Source: Salinibacterium sp. UTAS2018 (GTDB lineage Bacteria; Actinomycetota; Actinomycetes; Actinomycetales; Microbacteriaceae). Taken from it: a DNA stretch of 64,000 nucleotides. How positions within the stretch are numbered: position 1 is the stretch's first letter; each line of letters opens with the position of its first letter. The translations under genes and the position numbers were made by a program. Shown piece after piece: positions 59,952 to 64,000 of this stretch. Below the pieces are notes generated by a model. That model made no database searches. It was not told the origin of the DNA and saw nothing but the letters and a program-made list of their open reading frames with translations. The DNA is taken from NCBI RefSeq assembly GCF_004118935.1, contig NZ_CP035375.1:1984001-2048000 (forward strand), given 5' to 3'.

Positions 59952-61250
59952 ATGGAAGTGAAGTCACGAATGCGCCGCACAGCATCGGTCGCGATGGTGG
60001 CCCTGATGGGTCTCGGTCTCGCCGCCTGTTCAGCCGGAGAAGCAGACGCCGATCTGAACCCCGATGAGGTTTCGGGCGAGATCAGCCTGCTCACCCCCAT
60101 TTTTGAAGGAAGCCCCGGGCAAGACCTTCTCGAAGACGAGCTGCTTCCGCAGTTCTACGAGGAGTACCCCAACGTCACGGTCAACGTGGACTACACGACC
60201 TACGGCAACCTGAACGAGAAACTCACTACGGCGGTCGTTTCCGGTCTCGTCCCCGATGTCATGCTCATGGGCGTCGGCTGGATCGAGGCGTTCGCCGACA
60301 AGGGCGTGCTCGCCGACCTCGGTGAACTCGGCCTCAACGAAGCTGACCTCAAGGAGAGCTACACCGACGAGATCGTCGAAGCCGGCATGTGGGACGGCAA
60401 CGTCTACGCTGTGCCAATCATGCTCGACACCCGCTTCGGAGTCGCCCGCATGGACATCCTCAAGGAAGCTGGCTACGACAGCCCGCCCTCCTCGTGGGAA
60501 GAACTCATCGAAATCGCTGAAGCGACCACCGTGCGTTCGTCAAACGGTTCACTTGAGCGCGCTGGCTTCGACATGATGTCGCTGGATGCCCGTCAGGCGT
60601 TCGAGACAATGCTCTTCTCGGCGGGCGGCGCACTCTTCAATGAGGATGCCACCGCTCCTGCCTTCAACAGTGATGAGGGTGTCGCCGCTCTTGGGCTTAT
60701 GGCTGACCTCGTGAACAAGTACGAGGTAGAGGACATCGGTTTTACTTCGACGGATGACATCGTGAACCCGCTCATCAACGGGCGCGCCGCAATGGGAATC
60801 GCCCACAACAACCTCTGGACGCAGGCACTCGAAGCGGATGAAACCGTTCTCGACAACCTCGAGCCCTTCGTTATTCAGGGCGATGCATCCGGAATGTTCT
60901 TCGGTGGAACCTTGGCGACCGTTGCCAACAACTCGAAGAACCCCCAGGCTGCCCGCGCACTGCTCGAGTTCCTGTCGAGCCCGGACGCTGCACTCGCCGC
61001 CAACGAACAGCGCGGTAACGTGCCGGCACTGACCGAACTCCTCGACTCTGACTACGTTCAGTCGAACCGTTTCGTTCAGTTCGCAATGGAAAACCTTGAG
61101 GTCGCCCAGCGCGAAGGTGGCCCCTCTCAGTGGCTCGAAGTCCGCGGTGACTTTGCGCCCGCCGTTCAAGCAGCTCTGCTTGGTCAGAAGTCAGCGGAAG
61201 AGGCTCTTGATGACCTCGCCGCGCTCGTTCAGACCTCGATAGACCGCTAG
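59952..61250 (+). CDS. carbohydrate ABC transporter substrate-binding lipoprotein
   Basis: A 432-residue family 1 binding protein (ATG 59952; an ATG two codons upstream at 59946 is too near the AGAGGA site). Signal peptide with MVALMGLGLAAC lipobox, then typical sugar-binding pattern: ISLLTPIFEGSPGQ, VDYTTYGNLNEKLTTAVVSGLVPDV, GWIEAFADKG, and ARALLEFLSSPDAALA near 340. First gene of the importer; sugar unknown. Confidence 0.92.
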   Translation: MEVKSRMRRTASVAMVALMGLGLAACSAGEADADLNPDEVSGEISLLTPIFEGSPGQDLLEDELLPQFYEEYPNVTVNVDYTTYGNLNEKLTTAVVSGLVPDVMLMGVGWIEAFADKGVLADLGELGLNEADLKESYTDEIVEAGMWDGNVYAVPIMLDTRFGVARMDILKEAGYDSPPSSWEELIEIAEATTVRSSNGSLERAGFDMMSLDARQAFETMLFSAGGALFNEDATAPAFNSDEGVAALGLMADLVNKYEVEDIGFTSTDDIVNPLINGRAAMGIAHNNLWTQALEADETVLDNLEPFVIQGDASGMFFGGTLATVANNSKNPQAARALLEFLSSPDAALAANEQRGNVPALTELLDSDYVQSNRFVQFAMENLEVAQREGGPSQWLEVRGDFAPAVQAALLGQKSAEEALDDLAALVQTSIDR

Positions 61251-61325
61251 TTCCTCCCCTGGATGCTCGGGTACTCCACGTACCCGGGCATCCCTCTTCC
61301 CCAGCACCACACACACGAGGGCGTG

Positions 61326-62285
61326 ATGACTACTACAGACCACCAGCCAGTGCAGGTCGCGAAAGCGGCGCCTGTGCCCGGCACGGCAACAGCACCTCCG
61401 CGCAAGCGCAAGCGGATCAGTATGGCCGAGAAGAAACGGCGACGTGCTGGCTGGCTGATGATCACGCCATCCGTGATTCACGTTGGTCTCTGGACGCTGA
61501 TCCCGGTTATCGCTACCTTCTACCTCTCCTTTACGGACTACGGCATCTTTTCGGCACCGAAGTGGATCTGGTTCGACAACTACGTTGAGATGTTCAGCGA
61601 CCCGGTCTTCATGCAGTCGATCGGCAACACCATTTGGTACACCTTCTGGACCGTGCCCGTGTCGATGGCCGTCGCCGTTGTCGTGGCGGTGCTCCTCAAC
61701 CAGGGCCTGAAGCTGCAGAAGTTTTACCGCACCGCCTTCTTCCTCCCGCAGGTCACCGCGACCGTCGCCATTGCGATGGTGTGGCTCTGGATCTTCAACC
61801 CGCAGTACGGTCTGCTCAACGCCATGCTCGAAGCCGTTGGCCTTCCCGGGCAAGCCTGGCTCGTCGACCCGCAGTGGGCATTGCCTTCCGTAATCTTGGT
61901 TGGCGCGTGGCAGGGCATCGGCATCAAGATGCTCATCTACATTGCGGCCCTGCAGAACATCGATGAGTCGCTGTATGAGGCAGCCTCGCTCGACGGCGCA
62001 TCGTCGGTGCGCAAGTTCTTCAGCATCACCGTTCCGATGCTCAAGCCGGCGACGTTCTTCGTCTTCATCATCTCGATCATCGGAGCATTCCAAGTCTTCG
62101 ATCAGATCTACGTGCTCACCGACGGTGGGCCCGCGAACGCGACCACGATGATGACCTACGAGGTCTACCGCTCGGCGTTCCAGGAGTTCCGGATGGGAAT
62201 GGCATCGGCTCAGTCGGTCGCGCTGTTCGCCTTCCTCCTCTTTGTCACTCTCATTAGCCGTCGCGTCACCAAAGAAGAGGACTAG
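61326..62285 (+). CDS. carbohydrate ABC transporter permease (MalF-type)
   Basis: A 319-residue permease from ATG 61326 with GAGGGC upstream; the frame is open further back. An N-terminal basic cytosolic tail (PRKRKRISMAEKKRRR) precedes six membrane helices. The EAA loop EAASLDGASSVRKFFSITVPML near residue 218 contacts the ATPase. The family ATPase (MsmX/MalK type) is not in the window and is often shared in actinobacteria. 2 bp before the next permease. Confidence 0.93.
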   Translation: MTTTDHQPVQVAKAAPVPGTATAPPRKRKRISMAEKKRRRAGWLMITPSVIHVGLWTLIPVIATFYLSFTDYGIFSAPKWIWFDNYVEMFSDPVFMQSIGNTIWYTFWTVPVSMAVAVVVAVLLNQGLKLQKFYRTAFFLPQVTATVAIAMVWLWIFNPQYGLLNAMLEAVGLPGQAWLVDPQWALPSVILVGAWQGIGIKMLIYIAALQNIDESLYEAASLDGASSVRKFFSITVPMLKPATFFVFIISIIGAFQVFDQIYVLTDGGPANATTMMTYEVYRSAFQEFRMGMASAQSVALFAFLLFVTLISRRVTKEED

Positions 62286-62287
62286 CG

Positions 62288-63223
62288 ATGACCCTCCCTA
62301 CTATTAAGGCCCTCGCGATCAGCGAAGAAATCACGGTCGCACCCCGCAAGCGCTGGTTCCATCACGCCAAGGGACGTCAGGCGGTGCTCGTCAATGTGCT
62401 GCTCAGCTTGGGCGCAATCACGATGCTCGTGCCGTTCCTCTGGATGGTGCTGACGAGCCTCAAGTCTCCGGCCGAGCTGGCCCAGTTTCCGCCCACGGTG
62501 TTGCCGCAGGAGTGGATGTGGAGCAACTATGCCGCGACTCTGGATGCTGCGCCGTTCGGCCTCTACTTTCGCAACAGTTTGGTGATCGCAACCACTCACA
62601 CGCTCATCACGATCGCTCTCGGCGCGATGGCCGGCTACGCACTCGCTCGCATTTACTTCCGCGGCCGTGAAGCGATCTTCCTCGCCTTCATCGCGATGCT
62701 GATGATCCCCACCTACACGAAGATCGTTCCCCAGTTCTTGCTCGTGAAGTTCATGCCCCTGTTCGGTGGCAACGACATCCTCGGCCAGGGCGGTAGCGGC
62801 TGGCTGGACACGTGGTGGGCGCTCATCATTCCTGGTGGGCTCAGCGCATCCGCCATCTTCCTGTTCCGTCAGTTCTATTTGTCGCTGCCGAAAGACCTCG
62901 AAGAGGCGGCTCGTATCGATGGGCTGGGCGAGTTCCGCATCTTTGCGCAGATCTATACGCCGCTCATCAAGCCGGCCATCGCGACGGTGGGTTTGCTCAC
63001 CTTCCAAGAGAGCTGGAACAACTTCCTCTGGCCGCTGCTCGTCACAACCAGCAGCGACCTGCGCGTGATTCAAGTAGGGCTCGCGGTGTTCCAGCAGCTC
63101 GACAACACGCAATGGCAGTACCTGATGGCCGGAACAACCATGGCCACCGTTCCCATGGTGGTCTTGTTCATCTTCGCCCAGAAGTACTTCATTCAGGGCT
63201 TCACTAACGCGGGTATCAAGTAA
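62288..63223 (+). CDS. carbohydrate ABC transporter permease (MalG-type)
   Basis: A 311-residue permease with six helices and EAA motif EEAARIDGLGEFRIFAQIYTPLIKP near residue 215. MalG-type N-terminus with LGAITMLVPFLWMVLTSLKSPAEL. ATG at 62288 is 2 bp after its partner. Third gene of the operon. Confidence 0.93.
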   Translation: MTLPTIKALAISEEITVAPRKRWFHHAKGRQAVLVNVLLSLGAITMLVPFLWMVLTSLKSPAELAQFPPTVLPQEWMWSNYAATLDAAPFGLYFRNSLVIATTHTLITIALGAMAGYALARIYFRGREAIFLAFIAMLMIPTYTKIVPQFLLVKFMPLFGGNDILGQGGSGWLDTWWALIIPGGLSASAIFLFRQFYLSLPKDLEEAARIDGLGEFRIFAQIYTPLIKPAIATVGLLTFQESWNNFLWPLLVTTSSDLRVIQVGLAVFQQLDNTQWQYLMAGTTMATVPMVVLFIFAQKYFIQGFTNAGIK

Positions 63224-63285
63224 CTCGCCCGCATCCATTCACGAACTTTCCATCACCAACAAAAAGATAGGCACGGTAAAGAAAA

Positions 63286-64000
63286 ATGAGCATTGACCTC
63301 ACCGGACGACGCGCACTCGTTACAGGCGCAGGAGCAGGAATCGGCGCGGCCATCGCGAAAGCACTGGCGGCGGCGGGCGCTGACGTTGTGGTGCACTACG
63401 CCCACAGTGAAGCGGGAGCCACCGCGGTAAAGGACGAGATTGAAGCGGGCGGACGACGCTCGCTCGCCGTTCAGGCCGACCTCACCGATTCAGCGCAGGC
63501 GACCACCTTGGTGGATGCCGCTGTTGAGTTTCTGGGCGGCCTCGACATCCTCGTCAACAACGCCGGCCACCTGGTGGGCCGCGCGACCATTCCCGAGACC
63601 ACGGATGAGCGCTGGAACGAGATCATGGAGGTGAACGTGGCCAGCACGTTCTTCACCACCCGGCAGGCGCTTCCGGCGCTCGCCGAGTCGGAGCACGGCC
63701 GCATCATCACGATGGCGTCGCTCGCCGCTGAAAACGGTGGTGGTGCCGGATCGGTTGTCTACGCCACCTCGAAGGCTGCTGTTGTCGGTTTCACTCGGGC
63801 ACTGGCCAAGGAGATCGCCGGCAAGAAGATCACCGTAAACGCGGTTGCTCCCGGCTTCATCGGCGAGACTGCCTTCCACGAGACCTTTACGCCGGGCGAA
63901 GCTCAGAAGAACATCGTCGCGGGCATCCCGCTCGGTCGGGCGGGCACCGCGGGAGACGTTGCTGACGTCGCACTGTTCTTGGCCTCTGACCTCTCGTCGT
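63286..64000 (+). CDS. short-chain dehydrogenase/reductase (FabG-like), 3' end outside window
   Basis: The first 238 codons are visible and the gene continues past the right edge. Cofactor motif TGAGAGIG near residue 14, NNAGHL near 91, catalytic Ser in ITMASLAAENGG near 142 and YATSK near 158, then VNAVAPGFIGETAF and PLGRAGTAGDVADVALFLASDLSS. Start ATG 63286, 62 bp after the permease. Likely oxidises or reduces the imported sugar, sugar acid or polyol; inference from context. Confidence 0.9.
   Translation, partial: MSIDLTGRRALVTGAGAGIGAAIAKALAAAGADVVVHYAHSEAGATAVKDEIEAGGRRSLAVQADLTDSAQATTLVDAAVEFLGGLDILVNNAGHLVGRATIPETTDERWNEIMEVNVASTFFTTRQALPALAESEHGRIITMASLAAENGGGAGSVVYATSKAAVVGFTRALAKEIAGKKITVNAVAPGFIGETAFHETFTPGEAQKNIVAGIPLGRAGTAGDVADVALFLASDLSS

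Overview
This is a chromosomal origin region of a high-GC actinobacterium. The order cca - DUF6049 - murJ - trxB - trxA ... parB - parA - rsmG - khpB - yidC - yidD - rnpA - rpmH - dnaA - dnaN - gnd - recF - dciA - gyrB - gyrA - DUF3566 - tRNA-Ile - tRNA-Ala - cyclophilin - rhomboid - crgA - sortase - trpG - pknB - pknA - pbpA - rodA - pstP - fhaB - fhaA is the classic actinobacterial oriC neighbourhood. Protein style, a class E sortase and heavy use of the word GGATGC/GCATCC suggest Microbacteriaceae (a Salinibacterium/Rhodoglobus-like genus is my guess, low confidence). Genes left of dnaA (about 31.25 kb) run mostly on the minus strand and the dnaA-gyrA block runs on plus, as expected for replication leaving from dnaA/dnaN.

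Layout. 0-2.3 kb: minus-strand E1 subunits of a 2-oxoacid dehydrogenase and a HisC-type aminotransferase. 2.4-4.4 kb: a small holin-like membrane protein, then a WXG-motif small protein paired with a cutinase-like serine hydrolase. 4.6-6.5 kb: low-molecular-weight phosphatase and purB. 6.6-10.7 kb: a four-gene siderophore importer behind an IdeR/DtxR-type operator and a hairpin leader. 10.8-13.1 kb: two membrane proteins and dnaB. 13.5-15.3 kb: rplI-rpsR-ssb-rpsF. 15.5-21.9 kb: cca, DUF6049, murJ, trxB and trxA, with a SigR/SigH-type promoter before trxB. 22-25.4 kb: an SDR, an aminotransferase and a Ddl-like ligase, where other actinobacteria often carry sigM/cwlM. 25.4-31 kb: simple repeats, parS sites, parBA, rsmG, khpB, yidC, yidD, rnpA, rpmH. 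31-42 kb: origin, replication genes, gyrase, two tRNAs. 42-46.5 kb: assorted envelope and division genes. 46.5-56.2 kb: the Ser/Thr kinase, phosphatase, FHA and cell-wall elongation operon plus an M23 peptidase. 56.4-58.6 kb: tRNA-Leu, pdxY, a lipoprotein and a DUF2834 protein. 58.6-64 kb: a LacI-regulated carbohydrate ABC importer with a downstream SDR cut by the window edge.

Most of the window is conserved core genome; I see no phage, IS element, CRISPR array or classical defence island. The less ordinary features are the WXG/hydrolase pair, the iron operon leader, parS sites embedded in gene starts and junctions beside microsatellite-like repeats, DnaA-box-like pairs upstream of dnaB, a 43-codon frame and inverted repeat before gyrB, a 52-residue membrane microprotein between sortase and trpG, and a PknA-position kinase with an extracellular beta-rich tail. 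All positions and motifs were read by eye; family names rest on recognised motifs and synteny, not on a database search.
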